Below are positions 53,538-62,934 of a DNA stretch of 64,000 nucleotides, one piece after another. The position numbers and the translations under genes were made by a program. Source of the stretch: Egicoccus halophilus. GTDB taxonomy: Bacteria; Actinomycetota; Nitriliruptoria; Nitriliruptorales; Nitriliruptoraceae. A model generated the notes under the pieces. That model made no database searches. It saw only the letters and a list, made by a program, of their open reading frames with translations, and was not told the origin of the DNA. The stretch lies in NCBI RefSeq assembly GCF_004300825.1, contig NZ_CP036250.1, forward strand, positions 3,669,001-3,733,000. The letters are read 5' to 3'. Position 1 is the first letter of the stretch; the number at the start of each line of letters is the position of its first letter.

Positions 53538-54443
53538 TCAGATCACCACGCCGGCGTCGGCGAGGGCCGCGTCGAGCCGTGCGACGTCGGCGGGCGAGAG
53601 CCGCTCCGCTCGCGCCGTGAGGTCGATGTCGGCACGTCCGGCCGCCCGCTCGAGCACGGTCACCTCGGCCAGCGCACGCAGGTTGTTGCGCAGGGTCTTG
53701 CGCCGCTGTCGGAACGCGGCCTCGATCAGCCGGAAGCGACGCTCGCGCTCGGGTCCCCGTGGCGCGTCGTCGCGGCGGACGATGCGGACCATCACGCTGT
53801 CGACGTTGGGCACCGGGTGGAAGACGGCGCGCGGGACGGCGAGCGCCACCTGCGCCCGGGCGACGGTGCCCAGCTTGCAGCTCACCCCGGCGTAGAGCGG
53901 ATCCCCCGGCGCCGCCGCCCATCGCTCACCGACCTCGCGCTGCACCATGACGAACAGGTCGTGCACCGCCGGGTCCTCCAGCGCGTGCATCACCAGCGGG
54001 GTCGCGACGTTGTAGGGCAGGTTCGCCACCAGCCGGACCGGGCCGCCGTCGACCAGGTCGCCGAGCCGCACGCGCAACGCGTCGGCATGGACGACCGTCA
54101 CGTCCTCGCGTCCGTCGAGCACCTCGGCCAACGCGCCGACCAGGCCGGCGTCGATCTCGACCGCCACGACCCGTCGGACCGCGCCAGCCAGACCGAGCGT
54201 CAGCGACCCGAGGCCGGGCCCGATCTCGAGCACCACGTCGTCGGCCCGCAACCCGGCGGCGTCGACGATCCGCCGCACGGTGTTCGGGTCGACGACGAAG
54301 TTCTGCCCGGCCGCCTTGCGTGGGGCCAATCCGCGCTCGGCGAGCAAGCGGCGGACCTCGCGGGGTGTCAGCAGCTCACCGATGGGACGTCCTCGCACCT
54401 CGGACACGTCGACGGGCGCGGCTGGTGTGCCGCGCCCGTCCAC
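53538..54443 (-). CDS. rsmA: 16S rRNA A1518/A1519 dimethyltransferase RsmA (KsgA)
   Basis: rRNA methyltransferase of 301 residues. RKAAGQNFVVDPNTVRRIVD, the SAM site VVLEIGPGLGSLTLGLA and the catalytic NLPYNVATPLVMHALE are intact, followed by the C-terminal RNA-binding part (RRKTLRNNLRALAEV). The first start is GTG 54443, 12 bases after rpfB; it lacks a ribosome site. GTG 54407 is possible. Confidence 0.95.
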   Translation of the reverse strand: MDGRGTPAAPVDVSEVRGRPIGELLTPREVRRLLAERGLAPRKAAGQNFVVDPNTVRRIVDAAGLRADDVVLEIGPGLGSLTLGLAGAVRRVVAVEIDAGLVGALAEVLDGREDVTVVHADALRVRLGDLVDGGPVRLVANLPYNVATPLVMHALEDPAVHDLFVMVQREVGERWAAAPGDPLYAGVSCKLGTVARAQVALAVPRAVFHPVPNVDSVMVRIVRRDDAPRGPERERRFRLIEAAFRQRRKTLRNNLRALAEVTVLERAAGRADIDLTARAERLSPADVARLDAALADAGVVI

Positions 54444-54455
54444 GATAGGCGGTCG

Positions 54456-55742
54456 TCAGCGCAGGCCGAGCTTGCGCGAGCAGGCCGGCCAGGCGCCCCA
54501 ACCCTGCGACTGCCGCACCCGTTCGCCGACCGCGATCTGCTGCTCCCGCGAGGCCTGGTAGGCGTAGGTCGGGTACCCGGACGGCTTGTGACGCGTCCAG
54601 GTGTCGGGGTGGAACTGCAGGCCACCGTGGTACCGCCCGCCGCTGTGCGACCAGTTGCCGCCGGCCTCACAGCGCGCGAGCCGGTCCCAGACCCCGTCCG
54701 ACGACGAGGACGACGAGGACGACGAGGACGACGAGGAGCTCGACGACGACGTGCTCGACGAAGCGGAGCTCGACGACGAGTTCGACGACGACTTCGACGA
54801 CGACCCGCTCGACGACGAGTTCGACGACCCGCCCGACGACGACTTCGACGACGACCCGCTCGACGACGCCGCCCGGGGGGCGGGGGCCGGCGCCTTGGTG
54901 CCGACGACCACGACGCGGTCGCGGGGCTCGCGAACGACCTCCTGCTCGACGAGTTCGCGCTCGGACTCCTCGCCGTCCACGGTCGTCACCGCGTAGGTGT
55001 CGACCCGCAGCCCGTCCTGGGGCTGCTGGGCGACCCGGGTGGTGCCGCGCGGCAGGTCGGCGTCCTCGCGGCGCCGCTCCCCCGCCTCGAGCACGACCTC
55101 GACGGTGTCCTCGACGGTCTCGACCCGCTCGACGACGATCTCGGTCGGACCGTCGATGGAGCTCGTCAACGCCGGCGTGACCCGGTCGTCCTCACCGACC
55201 TCCACCTCGAGCTCCGACAGGACGCCGTAGACCGTGCCGAGCAGCGTGTCGGCTTCGTGGGTCGTCCCGTCGACCACGACCTCCACCGGCTTGGGGAGGG
55301 TGACGTGCACGACCGCACCGTCGGCGAGTCGCGCGGCCGGGCCGGGCACGACCCGAGCGCCCTCCTGCCGCACGTGCGTCAGCTCGGCGGCTGCGAGCGC
55401 GTCGGCGACCGACTCGACGGGCGCGACGACCTCGTGCACGCGGTCGTCGACGACCACGTCGACGGTGATCGCCCGTGCGATCTCGATCTCGAGCCCGTCG
55501 GTGACCTCGGTGGCCGGTGCCGGCACGACGAGGTCCTCGGGGCCGACCTCGACCTCGAGTTCGTCGAGGACGTCGGCCACCGTGCCGGCGGAGGTCCGCA
55601 CGTCGTGGACCTCGCCGTCGACCGCGACGACCACGGCGTCGGACCAGCCGATCAGTGGCAGCGCGAGAGCACCGACGAGGGTGAGGGATGCTGCCATGCG
55701 GGCACGCCGCGACATGGCAGAGAGGGGGGTTCGCCAAGACAT
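54456..55742 (-). CDS. rpfB: Resuscitation-promoting factor RpfB-like lytic transglycosylase
   Basis: Secreted wall enzyme of 428 residues. A short signal/anchor (SLTLVGALALPLIGWSDAV) precedes three DUF348-like repeats at about 40-215 (VADVLDELEVEVGPEDLVVP, VYGVLSELEVEVGEDDRVTP). A G5 domain lies at about 215-290, then a Ser-rich linker of about 65 residues, then the Rpf domain from about 353 (VWDRLARCEAGGNWSHSGGR with catalytic Glu, GLQFHPDTW). It cleaves peptidoglycan during regrowth. The start may be 55742 or 55715; neither has a clear ribosome site. Confidence 0.94.
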   Translation of the reverse strand: MSWRTPLSAMSRRARMAASLTLVGALALPLIGWSDAVVVAVDGEVHDVRTSAGTVADVLDELEVEVGPEDLVVPAPATEVTDGLEIEIARAITVDVVVDDRVHEVVAPVESVADALAAAELTHVRQEGARVVPGPAARLADGAVVHVTLPKPVEVVVDGTTHEADTLLGTVYGVLSELEVEVGEDDRVTPALTSSIDGPTEIVVERVETVEDTVEVVLEAGERRREDADLPRGTTRVAQQPQDGLRVDTYAVTTVDGEESERELVEQEVVREPRDRVVVVGTKAPAPAPRAASSSGSSSKSSSGGSSNSSSSGSSSKSSSNSSSSSASSSTSSSSSSSSSSSSSSSSSDGVWDRLARCEAGGNWSHSGGRYHGGLQFHPDTWTRHKPSGYPTYAYQASREQQIAVGERVRQSQGWGAWPACSRKLGLR

Positions 55743-55884
55743 GGGGGCGGACGGTAGGACAGGGGGCCGTGTCCGGCCGTGGCCGTCCGGACAGGTTGTG
55801 GAAGCACGGTCGGCCGGGAGCGGCCATGCTGAACCATCGCCGCGCCGCCGTGCGGAATGCGCGCGAGGACTGCCCCGCTGCAGG

Positions 55885-56673
55885 TCAGCGGGGGTGTTCG
55901 CCTGCGTCGACCGGCAGCGCGAAGGCCCGGACGGCGTTGCGCTCGACCGCCGCCTCGACCTCGTCGACCGGCCGCAACTGGACTTCGGCCAGTGTGCGCA
56001 GCGTGTACGGAACGTAGGACGGATCGTTGGGCTTGCCGCGGTGCGGGTGGGGGGTCAGGAACGGCGAGTCGGTCTCGGTGAGCAGCAGTTCGAGGGGCGC
56101 CGCGGCGGCCGCGTCCCGCAGTTCCTGGGCATTGCGGAACGTCAGGTTGCCGGCGAACGACAGGAACCATCCCCGGTCGGCGCAGCGCTTGGTGACCGCG
56201 AGATCGCCACTGAAGCAGTGCATCACCACCCGCTCGGGTGCGCCCTCGTCCTCGAGGACGTCGAGACAGTCGTCCCACGCCTCGCGGCAGTGGATGACCA
56301 GGGCCCGGTCGCGCTCGCGGGCGATCTGGATCTGTGCCCGGAAGCTGGCCTCCTGCTGCGCCGGCGTCGTGTACTCGCGGTAGTAGTCCATACCCGTCTC
56401 GCCCACCGCGACCACCCGCTCGTCCTGCGCGAGTCGGTCGATCACGTCGAGCACCGGTGGGGTGGCCTCCATCGCGTCGTTGGGGTGCACCCCGACGGCC
56501 GCCCACACGCCGTCGAACCGGGCCGCGGTGCGCACCGCCTGGGTGGACGACGCCATGTCGGTGCCCACGGTGATCATGGTGCGCACACCGGCCGCGCGGG
56601 CCCGTTCGACCTGCTCGGCGGGTGACAGGCCCTCGTGGTGGTCGAGGTGGCAATGGGTGTCGACGTACGGCAC
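55885..56673 (-). CDS. tatD: TatD-family metal-dependent DNase
   Basis: Hydrolase of 262 residues with a TIM barrel. Metal ligands: VDTHCHLDHHEG, AVGETGMDYYREY, ALVIHCREAWDD, VMHCFSGD and LLTETDSPFL. It may process 3' ends or repair DNA. GTG 56673 has GGAGG nine bases upstream. It is the first gene of the rpfB group, 142 bases before rpfB. Confidence 0.94.
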   Translation of the reverse strand: MPYVDTHCHLDHHEGLSPAEQVERARAAGVRTMITVGTDMASSTQAVRTAARFDGVWAAVGVHPNDAMEATPPVLDVIDRLAQDERVVAVGETGMDYYREYTTPAQQEASFRAQIQIARERDRALVIHCREAWDDCLDVLEDEGAPERVVMHCFSGDLAVTKRCADRGWFLSFAGNLTFRNAQELRDAAAAAPLELLLTETDSPFLTPHPHRGKPNDPSYVPYTLRTLAEVQLRPVDEVEAAVERNAVRAFALPVDAGEHPR

Positions 56674-56759
56674 GAGAGGGCAGCCTCCGGCGAGGTCAGG
56701 ACGACGCGGCGTGACCGGGCGGCCGGCGACTCCCCGGACGGCCGGCGGCGGGCACGCGC

Positions 56760-56784
56760 ACGGCCCGCCATGGTGACGGGCCGT
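56760..56784 (-). terminator. Hairpin after the sigma/anti-sigma pair
   Basis: ACGGCCC and GGGCCGT enclose an 11-base loop, about 95 bases past the stop of the putative anti-sigma gene and before tatD. Confidence 0.45.
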
Positions 56785-56877
56785 ACGACGACGGTACCAG
56801 TCCGCTCCCGCGAACGACCGGGACGAGCGCCGACGGGACCGGCCGAACGGGCCGTCCGGACGGGGAACTCGCGGGGT

Positions 56878-59127
56878 TCACCGGATGACGTCGCCGTCCA
56901 GGATCCCGTCGCCACCCACCCGCGAGATCTCACCGTCGCCGGTGACGTGGTAGGCCGTCCCGGTGTTCGACATGCCCACGAGCACGCCGTCACCGAGTGC
57001 GCGCATCCACGGGTCGGGGATGCCCTCGGCCGCGAAGAACGCCGGCGGCAGCGGCACGACGACACTGCGGTCGACGAGCGACCGCACCGCACCGTCCTGG
57101 AGCACCCAGCGCGGCCCGTCGGCCGAGGAGCCGGCGAGGCCGCCGACCGCGCCCTGCCCGCCGGAGGCCAGGCTGTGGAACTCGGGCCGTCCCGACCGTG
57201 CCGCGGCGTCGTCGCCCTGGATCTCGATCGGGAGCGTGATCCACGAACTCGCCCCGTCACCGGTCACCGCGCGGATCTCGGTACGTCCCTCACCGAGGTC
57301 GACCCAGTCGACCGGCTCGGGCTCCATCCCGACGAGCTCGTCGAGCGAGAACGAGGCGTGGTCGTCGGCGGTGTCGCCCGTCCCCACCCCGGCCTCGGTC
57401 CAGCCGACGACGCGCAGCACCGGCGTGCCGGAGGTTCCGGTCTCCACCCAGGCCAGCTTGTCGCCCGACGGGTGCCACACCGGGCCGTAGGCGGCGACGG
57501 CGTCGCCGGCCTCGCCCCCGAAGCCGACCTGGTACTGCTGCGGCCAGTAGTCGACCGACAGCTCCCCGTCGACCAGGCGGTAGGTGCGCAGGTCCTGCAT
57601 CCCCTCCGCGAGGTGCAGGGCGACGACGGTCAGCTCGTCGGGTGACGAGCCGGGCCGGACGGCGACCGACAGGAAGCTCGACTCGCCCTCGGCGGGCAGC
57701 GAGGTGAGCACCTGCTCGCCGTCGGGGCCGTGCAGCACCAGGTCGGTCACGCCGACCGTGACGAGCGGAGCCGGCAGGGCGGGCGCGGGTAGCGGGGACG
57801 GGGAAGGTGCCGCGTCGTCGGTCGCGGGTGCGGCGGCCGACGTTCGCGGATCGGACGTGTCGCCCGGCACCGGCTCGGTCGTCGTGGAGGTCGGCGGCGC
57901 GGGGTCCGGCTCGTCCGTCGTCGGCGCGGCGCCGGGTCGCGAACGGTCGAACAGTGCAGCGCGGCCACCGGTGCCGAGCTCGACCGGTGCGAGGAACTCG
58001 CCGTCGCCGTCGTGCGCGACCAGCCACGTCGCCGACCCGTTGCCGACCAGCGCCGCGTCCTGCTTGGCGTCGAGCCACGGCTCGCCATCGGTGCCGAGGC
58101 CGTCGGGCAGGGTCGTGGTCGTGTGACGGTCGCCGTCGGCGGACCAGGCGAGTTCCCAGGTGTCCCCGGAGCGGGCCAGGGTGTACTCCGCTGCGGCCAG
58201 CGTGCCGGGGACGGCGTGCGAGCTCGCGACGTCCGTGCCCGAGGGCAGCTCCCGGGTCTCGCCCGGCGCGAGGGTGCCGTCGCCCTGCACCTCGATGGTC
58301 TGGGCGACCAACCGCCCCTGAGCATCGCGCAACACCAGGACGCTCTCGTCCCCACGCACGCTGGTCGCCCCGACCCAGTCCAGCAGCTCGACATCGCGAT
58401 CGAGCACGATCGGGCCGGCCTCCGGCCAGTCCCCCTCACCCTGCAGGTCCTCGGCGCTCGGCGTGTCCCACCAGCGCAGGACGGTGCCGTCGTCGCCGGT
58501 CGCAGGAGCGGTGACGATCGCGGCGTCCTGGTCGGGGGCCCACACCACACTGGTGAGGAAGGACGGTTCGTCCTCGGCGCCGGGCGCGAGCGCCGTGGCC
58601 ACCGACGCTCCGCGGCGGACGCCCTCGGTCCCGCCGGCCGGGTCGCCGCCGTCGAGCAGCTCGACCCGCGAGGCGCCGTCGCCGACCCCGCCCCGGACCG
58701 CCAGCACGGCGTAGTCGTCGCGCGTCGAGCCGGGTCGCACCTCGAGCTCGCGAGCCGGCGCCTCGGTGGCGCCCATCGCCTCCAGCGCTTCCACGGGGAT
58801 CGGATCCCCACTGCGCAGGTCACGCAGCTCCAGCTGCCCGTCGACGTCCACCACGTAGGTGTCGGGCACCGCACCGGCGACGGGCACCGGCGCCAGCGGG
58901 GGGATCTCGAGGTCGGGACCGGTGCCTCCCACCTGGTCGGCGACCAGGGGCACGACCAGGATCCCGGCGAGGGCGGCGGCGGCGCCTGCCAGCGACCAGG
59001 TCAACACCTGGTAGCGCCTGCGGGCGACCACGCGCCGGTCGACCTCACGCCAGAGCGCGGGCGTCGGTTCGACGTCCAGGGCGCGGGTCTGCAGGCTCTC
59101 GCGGATCAACTCTTCGACGCGATCCAT
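56878..59127 (-). CDS. Putative anti-sigma protein with extracytoplasmic beta-propeller-like domain
   Basis: Protein of 749 residues. A short cytoplasmic part (MDRVEELIRESLQTRALDV, LWREVDRRVVARRR) precedes one membrane helix at about 42-62 (LAGAAAALAGILVVPLVA), then a large outside region. Repeated blade-like segments (VVWAPDQDAAIVTAPATG, GPVWHPSGDKLAWVETGTSG) flank a Thr/Pro/Ser linker at about 395-450. There is no classic zinc anti-sigma motif (HxxxCxxC). ATG 59127 shares a base with the sigma stop (TGATG), so it is coupled; anti-sigma function is inferred from this and the topology. Confidence 0.75.
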   Translation of the reverse strand: MDRVEELIRESLQTRALDVEPTPALWREVDRRVVARRRYQVLTWSLAGAAAALAGILVVPLVADQVGGTGPDLEIPPLAPVPVAGAVPDTYVVDVDGQLELRDLRSGDPIPVEALEAMGATEAPARELEVRPGSTRDDYAVLAVRGGVGDGASRVELLDGGDPAGGTEGVRRGASVATALAPGAEDEPSFLTSVVWAPDQDAAIVTAPATGDDGTVLRWWDTPSAEDLQGEGDWPEAGPIVLDRDVELLDWVGATSVRGDESVLVLRDAQGRLVAQTIEVQGDGTLAPGETRELPSGTDVASSHAVPGTLAAAEYTLARSGDTWELAWSADGDRHTTTTLPDGLGTDGEPWLDAKQDAALVGNGSATWLVAHDGDGEFLAPVELGTGGRAALFDRSRPGAAPTTDEPDPAPPTSTTTEPVPGDTSDPRTSAAAPATDDAAPSPSPLPAPALPAPLVTVGVTDLVLHGPDGEQVLTSLPAEGESSFLSVAVRPGSSPDELTVVALHLAEGMQDLRTYRLVDGELSVDYWPQQYQVGFGGEAGDAVAAYGPVWHPSGDKLAWVETGTSGTPVLRVVGWTEAGVGTGDTADDHASFSLDELVGMEPEPVDWVDLGEGRTEIRAVTGDGASSWITLPIEIQGDDAAARSGRPEFHSLASGGQGAVGGLAGSSADGPRWVLQDGAVRSLVDRSVVVPLPPAFFAAEGIPDPWMRALGDGVLVGMSNTGTAYHVTGDGEISRVGGDGILDGDVIR

Positions 59128-59666
59128 CAGCTGACACCTCCCTCGGTCGACGCGGCCAGTCCGGATGCGGACAACAGCTCCTGCATCCGTGCCAGGCCGC
59201 GCGAGACCTGGGACTTCACCGTGCCGACCGAGCAGCCGAGGATCTCGGCGGTCTCGGCCTCGGTGAGGTCCTCGTAGTAGCGCAGCACGACCGCCTGCCG
59301 CTGCCGGTCGGGCAGCCGCTGGATCGCCTGCCACACCACGTCGTGGTCCGCGGCGACGTCGTCCACGAGCCGCACGCCCCGGTCGTCGCCCGAGCGCTTG
59401 GCCGCCTCGCGGCGCTCGAGGTAGCGCCGCCGCAACTTCGAGTTGGCCTCGTTGGCCACCGCCCGTCGCAGGTAGGCACCGACATCGCGGACCTCGCCCT
59501 TCTGCCAGCGGACGTACACCTTGGTGAAGGCATCGGCGACGATGTCCTCCGCCTGGTGGGGATCGCTGGTCAGCAGGTAGGCGAGCCGGACGGCCTGTCG
59601 GTGATGGGCGTTGAAGACCGCCGCGAACGAGTCGCGTTCGGTCGCGGTGCGCACCATCGCGAGCAC
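59127..59666 (-). CDS. ECF sigma factor (SigE-like group)
   Basis: RNA polymerase sigma factor of 179 residues. Region 2 runs from about 15 to 85 (FAAVFNAHHRQAVRLAYLLT, QAEDIVADAFTKVYVRWQKG). Region 4 runs from about 110 to 165 (IQRLPDRQRQAVVLRYYEDL, TAEILGCSVGTVKSQVSRGL). No extra C-terminal domain. GTG 59666 (VLAMVRTATE) is chosen for GGGGAGG five bases upstream. It is coupled to the membrane protein next to it, which probably holds it inactive. Confidence 0.92.
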   Translation of the reverse strand: MLAMVRTATERDSFAAVFNAHHRQAVRLAYLLTSDPHQAEDIVADAFTKVYVRWQKGEVRDVGAYLRRAVANEANSKLRRRYLERREAAKRSGDDRGVRLVDDVAADHDVVWQAIQRLPDRQRQAVVLRYYEDLTEAETAEILGCSVGTVKSQVSRGLARMQELLSASGLAASTEGGVS

Positions 59667-59976
59667 GTCGCCTCCCCTTCCCCCACGCCGGCCGTGGCTC
59701 GTGGACCTGGTCGTACGGTGCTCGCCGCGACCTGTCGTCGAGGGCCGGCACCGGCTCCACCCGCACTCGACGCCGAACTGCCGCGGGAGGTTGCATCGGA
59801 TCGGCGACCCCATCGCCGTCCGGTACCACCACCGTACGGCCCGGGACTTCAGTCGGCGTTCAGCCAGGGCGATTCGGCGGCCCATCCGTCACCCGACCCG
59901 TCGTGGGCGCGCGGGCCGCGCGGCGCGGGCCGACGCGGATGGGCGAGGTCGACACGGCGGCAGGTGACCGACCGGG
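59667..59976. other. Intergenic region upstream of the sigma-factor gene
   Basis: No gene seen. It holds a possible ECF promoter at 59769-59794 and the end of the rsmI transcript at 59976. Its reading frames lack start signals and family resemblance. Confidence 0.5.
59769..59794 (-). promoter_or_regulatory. Candidate ECF promoter of the sigma-factor gene
   Basis: Read leftward: GCAACC (59794-59789), a 16-base spacer, CGTC (59772-59769). An AAC-containing -35 and CGTC -10 at this spacing is the usual actinobacterial ECF promoter shape. Transcription would start about 97 bases before the GTG, so the sigma factor may drive its own gene. Confidence 0.45.
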
Positions 59977-60813
59977 TCAGGACCCGGCGTCGACGACGGC
60001 CTGGTAGACGACCTTCTTCGGCACCCCCGCCGAGGTGGCCACCTCGGCGATGGCGGCCTTCTTGGCCATGCCCGTGGCCAGCAGCGCCTGCACCCGGGCG
60101 ACCAGGGCGTCCTCGCCGACCGGCTCGGGCACCGACGCCGGCGCCCCGGCGACGACCAGCGTCACCTCTCCACGCACCCCGTCGTCGGCGACCCGCTCGG
60201 CGAGCACTCCCAGCGGGGCGCGAACGACCTGCTCGTGCAACTTGGTCAGCTCGCGGGTCAGCGCGGCGGGACGCTGCGGACCGAGCGCACCGGCGAGGTC
60301 GGCGAGGTCGGCGGCCGCCCGGTGGGGGGAGACGAACAGCACCATCGTGCGCGGCTCACCCGTCAACTCGGCGAGGCGACCCCGCCGGGCCGCTCCCTTG
60401 CGGGGCAGGAAGCCCTCGAAGGCGACCCGATCGGTGGGCAGGGCGGCCAGGACCAGCGCGGCGAGGGCCGCGGAAGGACCGGGGACCACCTCGATGGCCA
60501 GCTCCGCCTCGGCACACGCGGCCAGCAGCCGGTAGCCGGGGTCGGACACCGTCGGGGTGCCCGCGTCGGACACCAGGGCGATGCGCGCGCCGGCCCGCAA
60601 CTGCTCGAGCACGTCACCGATCCGCTCGCGCTCGTTGTGCTCGTGCAGCGAGCGCTGCGGCGCGCCGCTGCCGACGTGCTGCAGCAGGCGGCCGGTGCGG
60701 CGGGTGTCCTCGGCGAGCACCAGGTCGGCGGAGCACAGCGCCTCGGCCGCCCGCGGCGAGAGGTCGCCGAGGTTGCCGATCGGGGTCGCCACGACCACGA
60801 GCGTGCCACTCAC
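59977..60813 (-). CDS. rsmI: 16S rRNA (cytidine-1402 2'-O) methyltransferase
   Basis: SAM-dependent enzyme of 278 residues in the tetrapyrrole-methylase fold: VVATPIGNLGDLSPRAAEAL, LAEDTRRTGRLLQHVG, IALVSDAGTPTVSDPGYRLL, VPGPSAALAALVLAALPTDR and VLFVSPHRAAADLADLA. The C-terminal helix-turn-helix-like tail (MAKKAAIAEVATSAGVPKKV) is normal for RsmI. GTG 60813 has GGAGGT six bases upstream. It is divergent from pmt, as in Mycobacterium. Confidence 0.95.
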   Translation of the reverse strand: MSGTLVVVATPIGNLGDLSPRAAEALCSADLVLAEDTRRTGRLLQHVGSGAPQRSLHEHNERERIGDVLEQLRAGARIALVSDAGTPTVSDPGYRLLAACAEAELAIEVVPGPSAALAALVLAALPTDRVAFEGFLPRKGAARRGRLAELTGEPRTMVLFVSPHRAAADLADLAGALGPQRPAALTRELTKLHEQVVRAPLGVLAERVADDGVRGEVTLVVAGAPASVPEPVGEDALVARVQALLATGMAKKAAIAEVATSAGVPKKVVYQAVVDAGS

Positions 60814-60903
60814 GCCAGACCTCCGCCGCCGCCCACGCGCGTCGCGGCCGGCCCGAGGAGCGTAGGCGGCACGACCCCGACCCCCTCGCCTACCCTGCCG
60901 ACG

Positions 60904-62367
60904 ATGCGACGTGTGCGACCGCCCTGGCTGGTCCCGACGGCGGTCCTGCTGGCCGGCACCGTCCTGCTGCTCGTCGGACTCGGGCAGCCGGCCACGATCG
61001 TCTTCGACGAGGTCTACTACGTCACCGACGCCCGGTCGATGCTCGCGACCGGCGTGGAACACGGCTTCGCGGTCCATCCACCGCTGGGCAAGTGGGCGAT
61101 CGCCGCCGGGATGGCGGTGGCCGGCGACCACCCGGCCGGCTGGCGGGTCGCCGGCGCTCTGGCAGGGGCGGCGACCGCCGCGCTGGTGGCACTGGTCGTG
61201 CGGCGGCTGACCGGCCGGGACGCGCTCGGCGGGGTCGCCGGTCTGCTCGTGCTGCTCGACGGCGTGCTGCTGGTCCAGGCCCGCACGGCCATGCTCGACG
61301 TCCATCTCGTGCTGTTGGTCGTGCTCGGGACCTGGCTCCTGCTCGTCGACCGCGACCGCGCCGACGCCCGCAGCGGCGGGCCCAGCGACGCTCCCACCGA
61401 CGGCGACGCTCCCACCGACGGCGACGCTCCCACCGACGGCGACGCTCCCCCCGACCGTGCGGGACCACGGTGGTGGCTGGTGGCCGCCGGTGCGGCGTTC
61501 GGCGCCGCGGTCGCGGTCAAGTGGTCCGGAGCGCTGGCCCTGCTCGCCGCCGGGGTGCTGCTCGCCATCTGGGAGCACGCCCGCGCGCGCCGCCGGGGCC
61601 GGGTGCGGGGCGCGGCCGCACGCCGGTCGCTGGCCACCGTGACGGTCTTCCTCGGCCTGGTGCCGCTGCTGGTGTACGCGCTGTCCTGGACTCCGTGGCT
61701 GGTGGGATTCGAACGCACCCCGGCCGCGGCCGAGGCGCGGGCGGCCGGCGACATCACGCTCGCGGACCGCCTGTCGGGGCTCGTGGACCACCACCGGCAG
61801 GTCGCCGACTTCCACCTGCACCTCGACGCCGATCATCCCTACCGGGCCACCGCCGCGACCTGGCCGCTGCAACAGCGACCCGTCGTCTACCACTACGAGG
61901 CCTGCGGTCCCGACGGGCGCGACGGCGACGGCGAGCGCTGCACCGGCCCACCGGGCCGGACCTCGGAGGTGATCGCGCTGGGCAACCTGGCGTTGTGGTG
62001 GGGGTTCCTGCCGGCGCTGCCGCTGCTGGTGGTCGCCGCGATCCGCCACGACCGGCGGGCGAGTGTCCCCGCGGCGTTCCTCGCGGCGCAGTACCTGCCG
62101 TGGCTGGTCGTGGCGCGACCGGTGTTCGCCTTCTACGCCGCGCCGCTGGTGCCCTACCTGGCGATCGGCATCGCCCTGGTCGCCGACCGGCTCGACCGGC
62201 CCGCACCCGACGGCCCGCCGCGTGGTGGTCGGACGGGATCGGTGCTGCTCGCCGTCGTGATGCTGGCGGCCGCCGCCCTGTTCGTCTACTTCGCCCCCGT
62301 CTGGTACGGCATCCCGCTGCCCGACGACGCCATCCGGGCCCGTTGGTGGTTCGACGGCTGGGTGTGA
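60904..62367 (+). CDS. pmt: Protein O-mannosyltransferase (Pmt, GT39)
   Basis: Polytopic transferase of 487 residues that uses polyprenyl-phosphate mannose on exported proteins. ATIVFDEVYYVTDARSML has the catalytic Asp-Glu pair, followed by HPPLGKWAIAAGMAVAGD, ARTAMLDVHLVLLVVLGTWL and, after the central loop, VAVKWSGALALLAAGVLL. An extracytoplasmic region includes HPYRATAATWPLQQRPV. A loop at about 162-183 is an Asp-Ala-Pro-Thr-Asp-Gly repeat encoded by an 18-bp tandem. Substrates may include the Ser/Thr-rich exported proteins such as RpfB. Confidence 0.92.
   Translation: MRRVRPPWLVPTAVLLAGTVLLLVGLGQPATIVFDEVYYVTDARSMLATGVEHGFAVHPPLGKWAIAAGMAVAGDHPAGWRVAGALAGAATAALVALVVRRLTGRDALGGVAGLLVLLDGVLLVQARTAMLDVHLVLLVVLGTWLLLVDRDRADARSGGPSDAPTDGDAPTDGDAPTDGDAPPDRAGPRWWLVAAGAAFGAAVAVKWSGALALLAAGVLLAIWEHARARRRGRVRGAAARRSLATVTVFLGLVPLLVYALSWTPWLVGFERTPAAAEARAAGDITLADRLSGLVDHHRQVADFHLHLDADHPYRATAATWPLQQRPVVYHYEACGPDGRDGDGERCTGPPGRTSEVIALGNLALWWGFLPALPLLVVAAIRHDRRASVPAAFLAAQYLPWLVVARPVFAFYAAPLVPYLAIGIALVADRLDRPAPDGPPRGGRTGSVLLAVVMLAAAALFVYFAPVWYGIPLPDDAIRARWWFDGWV
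61387..61449. repeat. 18-bp tandem repeat in the pmt cytoplasmic or extracytoplasmic loop
   Basis: About three and a half units encoding DAPTDG, lying between two membrane helices. Copy-number change would keep the frame and only alter loop length. Confidence 0.85.
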
Positions 62368-62458
62368 GGGCCGGCGGCCGACCGTCGCGTGGCTGCAGCG
62401 GAGCGGCAGCAGGGCCGGATCCCGGCGCTCGACGACGGGAGCGCGTAGGCTCCCGCCC

Positions 62459-62752
62459 GTGAAGCGCACCCTGCTCTCCGGCACGCGCCTCGTGGCCGAC
62501 ACGGTCCTGGGCCATCTCTTGCTGGTCGCCGGCCTGGTGATGCTGGCGACTCCGGGGCCGGGACTGGTCACCGTCGTCGCCGGACTGGCGGTACTCGGGC
62601 GACACTACCGCTGGGCGTCACGCCTGCGAACGATCGTGCTTCGCCGCATCCGGGACGCCGGGACGGCGGTGCGGGCGCGGATGGGGCGTCGCCGGGCGGA
62701 CGGACACGTGGTGCCCGTCGAGGAACCCCACGTGGACCGCGACGCGGCCTGA
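62459..62752 (+). CDS. PGPGW-type small membrane protein
   Basis: Protein of 97 residues. Two helices joined by the TPGPGLVTVVAGLAVLGRHY signature lie at about 15-50 (VLGHLLLVAGLVMLATPGPG). A basic stretch follows (RIRDAGTAVRARMGRRRADG), then an acidic tail. Such proteins are annotated as PGPGW transmembrane proteins of unknown role. GTG 62459 lacks a strong ribosome site. It lies 91 bases after pmt. Confidence 0.75.
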   Translation: MKRTLLSGTRLVADTVLGHLLLVAGLVMLATPGPGLVTVVAGLAVLGRHYRWASRLRTIVLRRIRDAGTAVRARMGRRRADGHVVPVEEPHVDRDAA

Positions 62753-62934
62753 CGCGCGGTGGGGTCCGACGCGTTCCCTGAGCCCGGGCGTTCGTCCCGG
62801 CACCGCCCGGTTTTCGGTCCGGCCCGGACGGACTAGTCTCCCAGCGTCCGCAACGCGGGAGACGGACCACGACCGGCTCGGACGACGATCGACGGACGCC
62901 GACCGGCCCGGCGCTGCCGAGCCGGTCGCCGTCC

